Made by a program: the position numbers and the translations under genes | Assembly (NCBI GenBank): GCA_050250955.1 | Contig: JBFWNR010000006.1 | Coordinates: 1 to 64,000, forward strand | From: CAWAYR01 sp050250955 | Lineage (GTDB): Bacteria; Acidobacteriota; Vicinamibacteria; Vicinamibacterales; UBA2999 | Length of the DNA: 64,000 nucleotides | Reading direction: 5' to 3' | The notes under the pieces: generated by a model | The model's input: the letters and a program-made list of their open reading frames with translations, nothing else | Told to the model about the DNA's origin: nothing | The model's database searches: none | In this document: positions 42,134 through 52,439 of the stretch, piece by piece | Layout of the letters: every line of letters begins with the position of its first letter | How positions within the stretch are numbered: position 1 is the first letter of the stretch

Positions 42134-42186
42134 ACGACCGCGCCCAAGGGCCGCTGGTGCGGTCGGAGCGCGCCGCCGACGCTGGG

Positions 42187-43797
42187 CTATTTCGCGCCGG
42201 CCAGCCGCGCCACGCTGGCGATGGCCTGGCGATACCACGCCTGCCAGGCGTCCATCACCTCGGCCGGAGCGTCGTGTCGACGCTCGGTGTCGAGCCGGGC
42301 GTCGCGCGCCGTGCGCAACATCGCTTCGAGCGGTGCCACATCGGTCTGGTCGGCGGCGGCCAGGAACATCGCCGTCGTCGCCACGATGGTCGCCACGTGC
42401 TGCATCTCGGTCGCACTCACCTTGTCCACCGTGTCGAGATTGGTGTGGTAGTAGCGATCGGTGAAGTGCCAGTTGAGCAGCGCCGGCACGCCGGCCCTGG
42501 TGAACGAGGTGTGGTCGCTGCCGCCCTCGTAGGGGTTGGTGCGGACCACCCAGCCGGTGTCGCGGGCGCGGCGGAGCGCCACGCCGAGGTGGAGGTCGTT
42601 CAGGAACGTCCCGACCAGCATCGACGTCGGCACCTCGCTGGCCCCCCACTCGCTATGCGGATCCGAGGGACGCGGCCAGACCGCGGTGGGGTCCGGGGCC
42701 TTCTCGATGAGGAAGGTGCCGCCGGTCTTCGCGGTGTCCTCGCCGGTCATGTCGAGTGACATCATCGCCACGACCTTGGCGGCGCGGGCGGGGTCGGCGG
42801 CGATCCACGCGTCGCTCATCCGGTTCTCGTCGCCCCACAGCAGCGTGAGCGTGCGCGCCGGGCGGGGGAGCGCGCCGTCGCCGATGGCCTTCTGTAACGC
42901 CAGGGCCGCCGCCAGCAGCGTGCCGCTGCCGGTGGCGTTGTCGTTGGCCCCCGGCTCCTGCACGTGCGCCACCAGCACCATGCGCTCGTCCGGCCACCGC
43001 GTGCCCGGAAACTCGGCGACCAGCGTCCGCACCGGGCGGCGATGGAACACGGTGTCGGCGGTGACGTGCACCTGCACCGGACCGCCCGCCAGCCGCTCGC
43101 GCAGACGCTGCGCTGCCCGAGGCGTGGCCTTGAAGCCGAACGACGGCTGATCGGGCGCGTAGGGGATCGCTCCCCACTGCAGGACGTTCGGCGTCGTCGC
43201 CGGCTGCGTATAGGGGGCGATCTGGGTCGAGATCACCCCGGCCGCGCCGCGCGCCTTGACCGCCTGGGTCCACGCCGATCCGATCGGCCCGTCGGCCAGC
43301 ACCACCGCGCCCGTCACCGCGCGTCCCTCGTAGTGCGCGGCCTCCGTGCCGGCGCCGACGTCGACGAGCGCCGCCGTCGTGCCGCCGGCCGGCGTGGCGA
43401 ACGAGTTGATGGCCAGCGGCACGCGGTCCTGCGCGCGCGACAGCACGATCTCGCCGTCGGGGCCGTCGAGCCGGAGCACCGCGTCGCGCATCTGCCAACC
43501 CTGGCTCGTCGAGGGAATCGTGTCGTAGTGCGTGGCGATGCCGGCGCCCTTCAGTGCGGTGTCGATCCACTCGAGCGACTGGTCGAACTGCGGGTTGCCC
43601 GCCAGCCGCCACAGCGGCGCCATCTTCGTCACCAGCGCCATCGCCGCGTCGCGGTCCACGCGCGTCTCGACGGCGCGATAGATCGTCTCGGCCCGCGGCG
43701 GCAGCGACCGGTCGAGCGGCGGCAGATGCGGTGCGGCTGACTGGGCGCCGAGCGCCGTCGTCACGACGAGGAGCAGCGCCGAGGTCGGGTGTCGCAT
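42187..43797 (-). CDS. Exported M28-family zinc peptidase with PA-like insert
   Basis: 536 aa with signal peptide (1-18). A protease-associated-type domain lies at about 110-250 (LVDVGAGTEAAHYEGRAVTG). The co-catalytic zinc ligands of M28 are visible: His278 and Asp286 (VAHVQEPGANDNATGSG), LLWGDENRMSD as the general-base Glu region, MMSLDMTGED, and the late His in TDRYYHTNLDTVDKVS. It probably acts as an aminopeptidase or carboxypeptidase on short peptides in the periplasm. On the same strand, 33 bp downstream of it, the Ser/Thr kinase gene ends (it is transcribed first). Confidence 0.9.
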   Translation of the reverse strand: MRHPTSALLLVVTTALGAQSAAPHLPPLDRSLPPRAETIYRAVETRVDRDAAMALVTKMAPLWRLAGNPQFDQSLEWIDTALKGAGIATHYDTIPSTSQGWQMRDAVLRLDGPDGEIVLSRAQDRVPLAINSFATPAGGTTAALVDVGAGTEAAHYEGRAVTGAVVLADGPIGSAWTQAVKARGAAGVISTQIAPYTQPATTPNVLQWGAIPYAPDQPSFGFKATPRAAQRLRERLAGGPVQVHVTADTVFHRRPVRTLVAEFPGTRWPDERMVLVAHVQEPGANDNATGSGTLLAAALALQKAIGDGALPRPARTLTLLWGDENRMSDAWIAADPARAAKVVAMMSLDMTGEDTAKTGGTFLIEKAPDPTAVWPRPSDPHSEWGASEVPTSMLVGTFLNDLHLGVALRRARDTGWVVRTNPYEGGSDHTSFTRAGVPALLNWHFTDRYYHTNLDTVDKVSATEMQHVATIVATTAMFLAAADQTDVAPLEAMLRTARDARLDTERRHDAPAEVMDAWQAWYRQAIASVARLAGAK

Positions 43798-43830
43798 GGG
43801 GTGATGATAGACGGCTCTCGACGCGCCGTC

Positions 43831-46374
43831 TCAGCGCAGCCCGTCGATCAGGAAGAGATCCGTCGCGGCGCGCCACCACGTGTAGGCGTACGACCGCTCG
43901 TCGCGGCCGATGGCGATCGGCAGCAGGTCGGCCATCCGGGTGAAGGGGGTCGGCTGGATGCGCTTCCACAGCGTCCGTCGTCCGGTCGCCACCTCCACGC
44001 GAAACACGTCGATGGCGTCGGGGTGGTCGCGCTGGAAGTCCCGCCGGACGTAGATCGACCGGCCATCCAGGCTCCAGCGGACCGGACCGTCCTCGGCGTC
44101 GAGGCCGGGGATCGGTTGCGGCGGGCCACCGGCGATGGGGTAGCGGGCAATGGCCTCGCCGGGGGCGGCCGCCAGCAGCCACTGCCCGTCCGGCGACACG
44201 ACCGTGCCGGTCACCCGCGGCGGCGTGATCGGCTGCAGCGGCCCGCCCGTGGCGCTCATCACGAAGGTGCGATACGCCTCGCCGGGCAGCCGGGCCACCA
44301 CCACGACGCGGCTGCCGTCGCCCACCCAGTGGGCCCTGGCGCAGTCGACAGCGGCGTCGGTGAGGAGAATTTCCTGTCCGACCCCGGTCGGGACCGACAC
44401 CAGCCGGGTCGAATTGCCGACCTGCCGCAGCAGCAGCACGCGATCGCCGTCGGGGGAGAACGCCTGCGCGGTGCCGTCGCTCAGCCGGACGGCCGGCGAG
44501 CCGTCGGTGCCGCGGATGTAGGTGGTCCGGCCGCGCTCGGCGGCGTGCCCGCCTTCCGAGAACAACAGCATGGTCAGGTCCGGCGACAGATCGCCGACCA
44601 GCCCCCAGTCGAACCAGGTGAGGTCGCGCTCGGTGCCGGTGGCCGCCGAATAGAAGCGCAGCCCCTTGTGGCTGGGGTCGGTCTTGGCGAGCACGCGGTA
44701 GTCGCGGGTGAGATCGAGCAGCGTGATGCCGCCCGGCGCGCGCAGGATGGTGCGGACCCGGCCGTCGAGCGACACGGCGAAGATGGCGGCTGTCGCCACG
44801 GTCGGCACGGTCTCGGAGGCGCTGAACCAGACCTCGCGGCCATCGGGCGACCACGCCAATGAGCTGCCCTGGAACCAGCCGCTCGACAGCACCTGTCGCT
44901 GGCCGCGGCGGTCGAGGATGGCGACCTCGCCGCCTTCGAAGACGGCGAGCCGGCTGGCGTCGGGCGCGAGGCGCATCGCCGAGATGGACGTCGTCGTCTG
45001 ATAGATCGGCGTGCCGAGCGGGAACTCGACCGAGAAGGTCCCGGCCACGAGGCGGACCGCGGCGAGGTCGCCGGCGGGGCTCCAGTCAGCAGCGACGACG
45101 TCCTCGGCCAGCAGTCGTGGCGCGTTGCCGGTCAGTCCGACGCGCGCCAGCGTGCCCCGTCCACCCTGGACGCCGCGTCGCACCGGGCGCAGGGTCACCG
45201 CCAGCTCGCCGCTGGCCGACACCGCCATCAGGTCGACGTCGCGATGGCCGAGCGTACGCGACTCCGGACTGCCCACAAGCGTCGAGAACAACTCGTTCGG
45301 CTCACCGTCCCAGGTGGCGTTGTAGAGAATCGTCTGGCCATCGGGGGCGACCCGACCGGCGTGCACGACGCCGCTGCGGAACGTCAGCCGCTCGTAGGTC
45401 ACCGGCATCGGCCCGGTGGCGGGGACGGGCCGAGCGGTCACCCACGAAACGCCGGCGCCGGCCAGCGCTGCCACCACGGCGACCAGGAGCGCGACGAGCG
45501 CCGCGCGCCCACGGCGGCGCATCCTCCCGCCGGCGGCCCCCTCGGCCTGCAGCCCGTTCAGTTGAAAGGCCAGGTCGCCGGCCGACTGGTACCGGTCGTC
45601 AGGCTGCTTCGCCAGACAGCGCTGCACCACCGCCGACACCCTGGCCGGCATGGCCGACAGGTCCGGGTCGTCCCGGAGGATAGCCGCCATCGTCTCGGTC
45701 GCCGAAGCGCCGGCGAAGGCGCGCCGCCCGGAGAGCATCTCGTAGAGCACCGCACCGAGACTGAACACGTCGGAGCGCGCGTCCACCGGTCGGCCCGCCA
45801 CCTGTTCCGGCGACATGTACGCCACCGTGCCGATGACTTGTCCCGGTTCGGTCAGCGTCGACGGCGCGGCCGTCGCCTCGTCGACGGTGGACGACGGCGC
45901 CGTCGCCTTGGCGACGCCGAAGTCGAGGATCTTCACCCGGCCGTTGCGCTCGATGAAGATGTTCTCCGGCTTGAGGTCGCGATGGACGACGCCCTTGCCG
46001 TGCGCGGCTGCCAGCCCCAGCGCGACCTGACTGGCGTAGTGCAACGCCTGTTCGGGCGCCATCGCCGCGCCGAGCCGCGCCCGCAGCGTCGAGCCGTCGA
46101 GCAGCTCGGTGACCAGATACGGCGTGGACGCCTCGCTGCCGACATCGTGCACCGTGACGATGTTGGGGTGACTCAACATCGCGACGACCCGCGACTCCTG
46201 CGCGAAGCGGCGGACGCGGGCGGCGTCGGCGGCGAACGACGCCGGCAGGACCTTGACGGCGACGTGGCGGCCCAGCCGCGGATCGCGCGCCTCGTAGACG
46301 GCGCCCATCCCGCCCGAGCCGAGTTGGCCGACGATCTCGTAGGGGCCGAGCGTGGCGCCCGCAGGCAGGGTCAT
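43831..46374 (-). CDS. Membrane Ser/Thr protein kinase with extracytoplasmic TolB/PD40 propeller
   Basis: 847 aa from ATG 46374, set just before the standard kinase N-terminus (LGPYEIVGQLGSGGMGAVYE). Catalytic residues: Lys41 (VAVKVL), Asp133 in HRDLKPEN, DFG 151-153, and APE-equivalent SPEQ. One membrane helix (about 291-312) separates the kinase from an outer domain (about 325-847) of WD40/PD40-like blades (AWSPDGREVWFSASE, AFSPDGDRVLLLRQVG, TVVSPDGQWLLAAAPG). This Hanks-type kinase plus propeller architecture is abundant in Acidobacteriota. Phosphorylation targets are unknown. It is divergent from the amidase at 46528. Confidence 0.93.
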   Translation of the reverse strand: MTLPAGATLGPYEIVGQLGSGGMGAVYEARDPRLGRHVAVKVLPASFAADAARVRRFAQESRVVAMLSHPNIVTVHDVGSEASTPYLVTELLDGSTLRARLGAAMAPEQALHYASQVALGLAAAHGKGVVHRDLKPENIFIERNGRVKILDFGVAKATAPSSTVDEATAAPSTLTEPGQVIGTVAYMSPEQVAGRPVDARSDVFSLGAVLYEMLSGRRAFAGASATETMAAILRDDPDLSAMPARVSAVVQRCLAKQPDDRYQSAGDLAFQLNGLQAEGAAGGRMRRRGRAALVALLVAVVAALAGAGVSWVTARPVPATGPMPVTYERLTFRSGVVHAGRVAPDGQTILYNATWDGEPNELFSTLVGSPESRTLGHRDVDLMAVSASGELAVTLRPVRRGVQGGRGTLARVGLTGNAPRLLAEDVVAADWSPAGDLAAVRLVAGTFSVEFPLGTPIYQTTTSISAMRLAPDASRLAVFEGGEVAILDRRGQRQVLSSGWFQGSSLAWSPDGREVWFSASETVPTVATAAIFAVSLDGRVRTILRAPGGITLLDLTRDYRVLAKTDPSHKGLRFYSAATGTERDLTWFDWGLVGDLSPDLTMLLFSEGGHAAERGRTTYIRGTDGSPAVRLSDGTAQAFSPDGDRVLLLRQVGNSTRLVSVPTGVGQEILLTDAAVDCARAHWVGDGSRVVVVARLPGEAYRTFVMSATGGPLQPITPPRVTGTVVSPDGQWLLAAAPGEAIARYPIAGGPPQPIPGLDAEDGPVRWSLDGRSIYVRRDFQRDHPDAIDVFRVEVATGRRTLWKRIQPTPFTRMADLLPIAIGRDERSYAYTWWRAATDLFLIDGLR

Positions 46375-46527
46375 CGCGAATCGGGGTCGACGGCACCGGC
46401 CGCCGAGCCGGCCGATTATGTGCCGACTCACGGGCGCCCCGAGCGCCGGTTCGTCCCAACGAGTTCGTCCTCGTCCCATGGGCGCCGGGCGGTCGATGGC
46501 GCCAAACCGGCGATAATCGCGGCCGTG

Positions 46528-48291
46528 ATGCTCGCCGCCGACACCCGCCGCCGCTTCCTCGCCCACTTCACCGCCGCCGGTCTCGGCAGCACGCTGGCCC
46601 CCGGCGTGCTGTGGGCCAGGATGCAGGACGCCGGTGCCGACCGCGTGACGCTGGCGATGCTGACCGATGCCCTGAAACTGTCGGGCCTCGAGCTCAGCGA
46701 AGCAGACCGCCAGGCGATGGTCGAGGGAGCGAATACCTCCCTCGAGCGAGTCGAGGCGCTGCGCGCCCTGCACATCCCCAACGACGTCTCGCCGCCGTAC
46801 CACTTCAGCCCGGTGGTCGCCGGAATGCGCGTCGATCGCACGCGTCACCCGTGGGTGATGAGCAAGCCGCCGGCGGTCAAGCGCCCGGCGAACCTCGAAG
46901 ACGTCGCCTTCTGGCCGGTGCGCCACCTCGCCGAGCTGGTGCGCTCGAAGCAGGTCACGTCGGTGGAGCTGACCCGGATGTACCTGGCGCGGCTGCACCG
47001 TCACCAGCCGCAGCTCAACCACGTGGTGACCTTCCTCGACGACCACGGCCTGGCCGAAGCCGAGCGCGCCGACAAAGAGATCGCCGCCGGCCGCTACAAG
47101 GGGCCGCTGCACGGCATCCCGTGGGGCTGCAAGGACATCATCTCGGTGAAGGGGTTCAAGACCACCTGGGGCTCGCCGGCCTTCACCGAGCAGCAGTTCG
47201 ATTACGACGCCAGCCTCGTCGAGATGCTGCGCGATGCCGGCGCCGTGCTCATCGCCAAGCTCACGACCGGGGAGCTGGCGGCCGGCGACAACTGGTTCGG
47301 CGGCCAGACCAAGAGCCCGTGGGATCCCACACAGGGATCGAGCGGCTCGTCGGCCGGCCCGGCGTCGGCGACCGCCGCCGGCGACGTCGGCTTCGCCATC
47401 GGTACCGAGACGAGCGGCTCGATCCTGAGCCCGGCGGCGCGCTGCGGCCTGGTCGGGTTGCGGCCGACCTTCGGGCGCGTCAGCCGCCACGGCGCCATGG
47501 CGTTGTCGTGGACGCAGGACCGGCTCGGGCCGCTTTGCCGCCACGCCGAGGACTGCGCGCTGGTCATGCAGGCCATCGCCAGGCCCGATGGCCGCGACAT
47601 GAGCGTCACCGAGGTGCCGTTCAACTGGAATGCGACGCTCGACGTCCGCCGGCTGAAGGTGGGCATCCTCCAGGCGTCGTTCGACGAGCTGACCGAACCG
47701 GCCGCCAAGACCAACGCCGCGGCGACCCTCGACGCCTTGAAGGGCCTCGGCCTCCGCGAGTTCATGCCGGTGCCCGTGCCCGACTTCGACTACGACGTCA
47801 GCGCCATCGGCGTCGAATCCGGCGCCTTCTTCGACGAGCACGCCCGGGCCGGGCGGATGGCCAGGTCCCGGAATCGCGGCCGGCCCACCGGCCGGCTGGT
47901 GTCGGCGGTGGACTTCCTGCAGGGCCAGCGGGCGCGGATGATGATGATGGAGGCGCTGGCCACGGCCACCGCGCACGTGGACGTCTACGTCGTCGCCTCG
48001 AACAGCATCGGCCGCGGCGGTCCCGGCGGCCCCCCGGCGCCGCGCGCGCCCGGCGCGCCGCGACCGCCGCGCACGCCGCCGCCGCCGGGCCAGCGCCACT
48101 TCCAGATGGCCAATCTGGCCGGCTACCCGGCGGTGAACGTGCCCAACGGCTTCACCGGCGAGGGCGGCACCCCGACCAGCATCGTGTTCTACGCCCAGCC
48201 GTACCGCGAGCATCAGCTGCTGGCGTTGGCGAAGGCCTACCAGGATCGCGCCCGCTGGCATGAACGCCGGCCCACCGCGCTCGACGCCTGA
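46528..48291 (+). CDS. Tat-exported amidase-signature hydrolase
   Basis: 587 aa from ATG 46528 (a GTG one codon earlier is possible). The N-terminus TRRRFLAHFTAAGLGSTLAP is a twin-arginine signal. Amidase-signature catalytic triad: Lys202 (GIPWGCKDIIS), the Ser-rich cis-Ser loop (GSSGSSAGPASA, about 270-281) and nucleophile Ser298 (GTETSGSILSP). The motif GGS..R usual in amidases is altered to SGSIL. Near the C-terminus lies a Gly/Pro/Arg-rich, presumably disordered insert (about 495-530). It is related to GatA-like amidases but exported, so it is more likely a periplasmic amide or ester hydrolase than a tRNA amidotransferase subunit. Confidence 0.9.
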   Translation: MLAADTRRRFLAHFTAAGLGSTLAPGVLWARMQDAGADRVTLAMLTDALKLSGLELSEADRQAMVEGANTSLERVEALRALHIPNDVSPPYHFSPVVAGMRVDRTRHPWVMSKPPAVKRPANLEDVAFWPVRHLAELVRSKQVTSVELTRMYLARLHRHQPQLNHVVTFLDDHGLAEAERADKEIAAGRYKGPLHGIPWGCKDIISVKGFKTTWGSPAFTEQQFDYDASLVEMLRDAGAVLIAKLTTGELAAGDNWFGGQTKSPWDPTQGSSGSSAGPASATAAGDVGFAIGTETSGSILSPAARCGLVGLRPTFGRVSRHGAMALSWTQDRLGPLCRHAEDCALVMQAIARPDGRDMSVTEVPFNWNATLDVRRLKVGILQASFDELTEPAAKTNAAATLDALKGLGLREFMPVPVPDFDYDVSAIGVESGAFFDEHARAGRMARSRNRGRPTGRLVSAVDFLQGQRARMMMMEALATATAHVDVYVVASNSIGRGGPGGPPAPRAPGAPRPPRTPPPPGQRHFQMANLAGYPAVNVPNGFTGEGGTPTSIVFYAQPYREHQLLALAKAYQDRARWHERRPTALDA

Positions 48292-48292
48292 C

Positions 48293-48778
48293 ATGTCCGC
48301 CGGCGCCACGCCGGCGGTGCACGCGTTGCGCCGCCACGGCATCGTCTTCACCGAGCACGAATACCGCTATGAGGAGCGCGGCGGCACCGCCGTGTCGTCC
48401 CGCGCGCTCGGCGTGCCCGAGCATCACGTGGTCAAGACCCTGGTGATGGAGGACGAGCGGAAGCAACCGCTCGTCGTCCTGATGCACGGCGACCGCGAGG
48501 TGTCCACCAGGAACCTGGCGCGGCAGATCGGCGTGAAGACCGTCAAGCCGTGCGCGCCGGACGTCGCCGAGCGGCATACCGGCTACCAGGTGGGCGGCAC
48601 GTCGCCGTTCGGCACGCGCAAGGCCCTGCCGATCTACGTCGAGCGCAGCATCCTGGCGCTCGACCGCATCTACCTCAACGGCGGGCGGCGTGGCTTCCTG
48701 GTGTCGCTCGACCCGCGGGCGGCCGCCGACGCGCTGCACGCGACCCCGGTGGACGTCGCCGTCGACGAGTCGCGCTAG
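48293..48778 (+). CDS. ybaK: YbaK/EbsC-type aminoacyl-tRNA deacylase (Cys-tRNA(Pro) deacylase)
   Basis: 161 aa from ATG 48293, only 1 bp past the amidase stop. The YbaK signatures are present: EHHVVKTLVMEDERKQPLVV (with the conserved Lys), DREVSTRNLARQIG, and the GYQVGGTSPFGTRKALPIYV loop. Family members hydrolyse mischarged Cys-tRNA(Pro) in trans. An upstream start at 48260 inside the amidase gene is possible but would add unrelated residues. It is close enough to the amidase to be co-transcribed, although the functions are unrelated. Confidence 0.92.
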   Translation: MSAGATPAVHALRRHGIVFTEHEYRYEERGGTAVSSRALGVPEHHVVKTLVMEDERKQPLVVLMHGDREVSTRNLARQIGVKTVKPCAPDVAERHTGYQVGGTSPFGTRKALPIYVERSILALDRIYLNGGRRGFLVSLDPRAAADALHATPVDVAVDESR

Positions 48779-48806
48779 GCCTCGCCAGGGCGAGCTGGGG
48801 CCGCCC

Positions 48807-49271
48807 TCAGATCCCGAGATCCTTGCGCAGCTTGGCGACGTGCCCCGTCGCCTTCACGCCGTAGGCGGCGTAGGCCAGCGTGCCCTTCTCGTCAACGACG
48901 AACGTCGAACGGATCACGCCGGTGACCGGCTTGCCGTAGAGCAGCTTCTTGCCGAAGGCGCCCCACGCTTTCAGGATGTCCTTGTCCGGATCCGACAGCA
49001 GCGTGATGGTCAGGTGGTCGCGAGCCCTGAACTTCGCGAGCTTCTCCGGCGGGTCGGGCGAGACGCCCAGCACCTCGTAGCCCTGCGCGCGCAGCGCGTC
49101 GAGCGAGTCGGTGAAGTCGCACGCCTGGGCGGTGCAGCCCGGCGTCATCGCCGCCGGATAGAAGTAGACAATCACCTTCTTCCCGCGCAGCTTCGACAGC
49201 GTCACCGGTGCGCCGGTGTCGTCGGTGAGGGTGAAGTCGGGCGCCTTGTCGCCCACGGCCAGTTGCGGCAT
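48807..49271 (-). CDS. bcp: Peroxiredoxin, BCP/PrxQ type
   Basis: 154 aa. The thioredoxin-fold start VGDKAPDFTLTDDTGAPVTL is followed by VIVYFYPAAMTPGCTAQACD, giving peroxidatic Cys46 (Thr-Pro-Gly-Cys) and the resolving Cys51 five residues later, as in E. coli BCP. It reduces peroxides using thioredoxin-like donors. The usual C-terminal Lys-rich helix is present (KATGHVAKLRKDLGI). It follows glnS by 47 bp on the same strand and could be part of the same transcript. Confidence 0.95.
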   Translation of the reverse strand: MPQLAVGDKAPDFTLTDDTGAPVTLSKLRGKKVIVYFYPAAMTPGCTAQACDFTDSLDALRAQGYEVLGVSPDPPEKLAKFRARDHLTITLLSDPDKDILKAWGAFGKKLLYGKPVTGVIRSTFVVDEKGTLAYAAYGVKATGHVAKLRKDLGI

Positions 49272-49318
49272 CGGCGGTATCTCCGTCAGGCGATCGGCGG
49301 CGGCGCTGAAGCGCTGCC

Positions 49319-51058
<1,740 letters not shown>

Positions 51059-51074
51059 GACGCCAATGAGTCTA

Positions 51075-51102
51075 CTAGCCGCTAGCCGCTAGCCGCTAGC
51101 CG
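51075..51102. repeat. Heptanucleotide tandem repeat (CTAGCCG)4
   Basis: Four exact copies of CTAGCCG fill 51075-51102, between the glnS start and the stop of the cupin protein. The same unit recurs three times at 52415-52435. No CRISPR-like spacer structure. Confidence 0.9.
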
Positions 51103-51114
51103 CCGGTCGGGGAT

Positions 51115-51903
51115 CTACTGCGCGCAGGGTGGTCCCGACAGCGTGGCCAGGATGTAGACGGCTGCGGCCCGACCCCGCTTCGACAGGCTGTAGGTCGTGC
51201 CGTGCGGCACGATCACGTAGCTGCCGGCCTCGAGCGCGATGCTGCGGCCGTTCACCACCACGGTGCCTTCGCCGCCGACCACGTAGAGCATCAGCTCCGC
51301 GGCGTCGTGCACGCGGTTCGACCACGGGTCGCGCACCTGCCACAGCCACGACTGGGCGCCGCCGCTGCAGCCGATGAGGCTCTCCTTCTGGGGCTCCTTG
51401 GTGCTGATGTGGTTCTGCTCGATGTAGTCGGGCAGCGACAGGGTGGCCAGCTGTCCGGGCGGGTAGTCGGGGGCGGCCGCCTTGGGTGGCTCGGGCGGCG
51501 GCGGGGGCGGCGGCGGCGGCGGCGGGGGGGGAGGCGCCGGGGTCAGGGTGGCCTCGACCTGGGGCGGCGCCCCCGATCGCCAGGTCACCTCTTTCTCGAA
51601 GGTGTGGAAGCCCTCTTTCTCGAAGCGCAGCCGGTAGGTACCCGCCCGAATGCCCAGCAGGCGAACCTGCCCGGCCGAGGTGGTGGTGCCCTCGCGCTCC
51701 ACGGGGCCGATGACGGTGACCTTGGCGTCGGCGATCGGCGCCCCGGTGGGGTCGTTCACCGTCGCGGTCAGCACGACCGTGGCCGCGGCGCGAGGCCGCT
51801 TGGCGGCTGGCGCCTGGGGAGAGGCCGCCGGCGCCGGCACGTTCTGGCCCAGGGCGAGCGCCGGACCGCACAACACCGTCAAGAGCGCTGCCGCTGCACG
51901 CAT
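51115..51903 (-). CDS. Exported carboxypeptidase-regulatory domain / polyproline / cupin fusion
   Basis: 262 aa from ATG 51903, which begins a signal peptide (MRAAAALLTVLCGPALALGQ). Residues about 41-120 are a carboxypeptidase-regulatory-like beta sandwich (ATVNDPTGAPIADAKVTVIG, RAGTYRLRFEKEGFHTFEKE). A run of about 14 prolines (near 124-137) links to a cupin barrel (about 165-262: WSNRVHDAAELMLYVVGGEG, GRSIALEAGSYVIVPHGTTY). The cupin lacks the full His set of metal-binding cupins (one HD near the first motif, one His later), so enzymatic activity is doubtful; it may sense or bind ligands. Confidence 0.8.
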   Translation of the reverse strand: MRAAAALLTVLCGPALALGQNVPAPAASPQAPAAKRPRAAATVVLTATVNDPTGAPIADAKVTVIGPVEREGTTTSAGQVRLLGIRAGTYRLRFEKEGFHTFEKEVTWRSGAPPQVEATLTPAPPPPPPPPPPPPPPEPPKAAAPDYPPGQLATLSLPDYIEQNHISTKEPQKESLIGCSGGAQSWLWQVRDPWSNRVHDAAELMLYVVGGEGTVVVNGRSIALEAGSYVIVPHGTTYSLSKRGRAAAVYILATLSGPPCAQ

Positions 51904-52088
51904 GCGCACAACTGTACTCTCCGCGCCGGGGATAGCAAAGCTCGACCGCCAGCTGGGACCCGAGAAAAGGTCGCTGGTTCGTTGACTTTCCGAAGCCGGC
52001 CGTGAGGGGCCCCGGCGAGGCTTGCCGCTCTCTGCACTGAATGGACCTGGCACGCGACGTGCCCTGTCGAGGTGGCGGAGGCGAAGGA

Positions 52089-52370
52089 ATGGCGTTCGGA
52101 ACCCTACGTTGTGCTGTTTCTGGCCACGATTTGCTCGTGCGTGACACCGATCACGGCACGCCGGTCTGGCGCTGCCCCCGGTGCTGGCGGACCCAGGCCC
52201 GCGAACGGGTCGCGGACCCGCGGCCGATACGGCCGCTCGACGCCCGGTTCATCTTCAACCCGACCGAGAACGCCGTCCTGCGCCGCAGCGCGATCACGGC
52301 CTTGAGCGCCGCCGAGCGGTGGCGAGGCCGCGCCGCCCGCGTGGCCCAGGGCGCGTCGTCGGCAGCGTGA
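52089..52370 (+). CDS. Small protein with a zinc-ribbon-like CPRC motif
   Basis: 93 aa from ATG 52089, with GGAGGCGAAGG close upstream as ribosome-binding site. The N-terminal half reads MAFGTLRCAVSGHDLLVRDT then PVWRCPRCWRTQ: Cys8, His13 and Cys29-x-x-Cys32 could bind one zinc. The C-terminal half is helical and basic (RRSAITALSAAERWRGRAAR). No family was recognised. It could be a small nucleic-acid-associated or regulatory protein. It is divergent from the cupin protein gene. Confidence 0.55.
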   Translation: MAFGTLRCAVSGHDLLVRDTDHGTPVWRCPRCWRTQARERVADPRPIRPLDARFIFNPTENAVLRRSAITALSAAERWRGRAARVAQGASSAA

Positions 52371-52390
52371 TGCGGCCAGCGGCTGGTTCT

Positions 52391-52435
52391 CAGCCCCAGC
52401 CCCAGCCCCAGCCCCTAGCCGCTAGCCGCTAGCCG
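52391..52435. repeat. Composite short tandem repeat: (CAGCCC)4 then (CTAGCCG)3
   Basis: Four hexamers at 52391-52414 are followed directly by three heptamers CTAGCCG at 52415-52435. The heptamer matches the one at 51075-51102. The repeat ends 4 bp before the stop codon of the convergent esterase. Confidence 0.9.
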
Positions 52436-52439
52436 GAGA

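Noticed and set aside
41852..42649. Long minus-strand frame joining the VapB antitoxin to sequence inside the M28 peptidase gene
   Set aside because: The upstream part is an out-of-frame reading of the peptidase; the AbrB domain begins exactly at the ATG at 42103 behind an operator-like repeat.
51075..52435. CTAGCCG repeats as a CRISPR array
   Set aside because: Units are contiguous 7-mers with no spacers, and no cas genes are present in the window.
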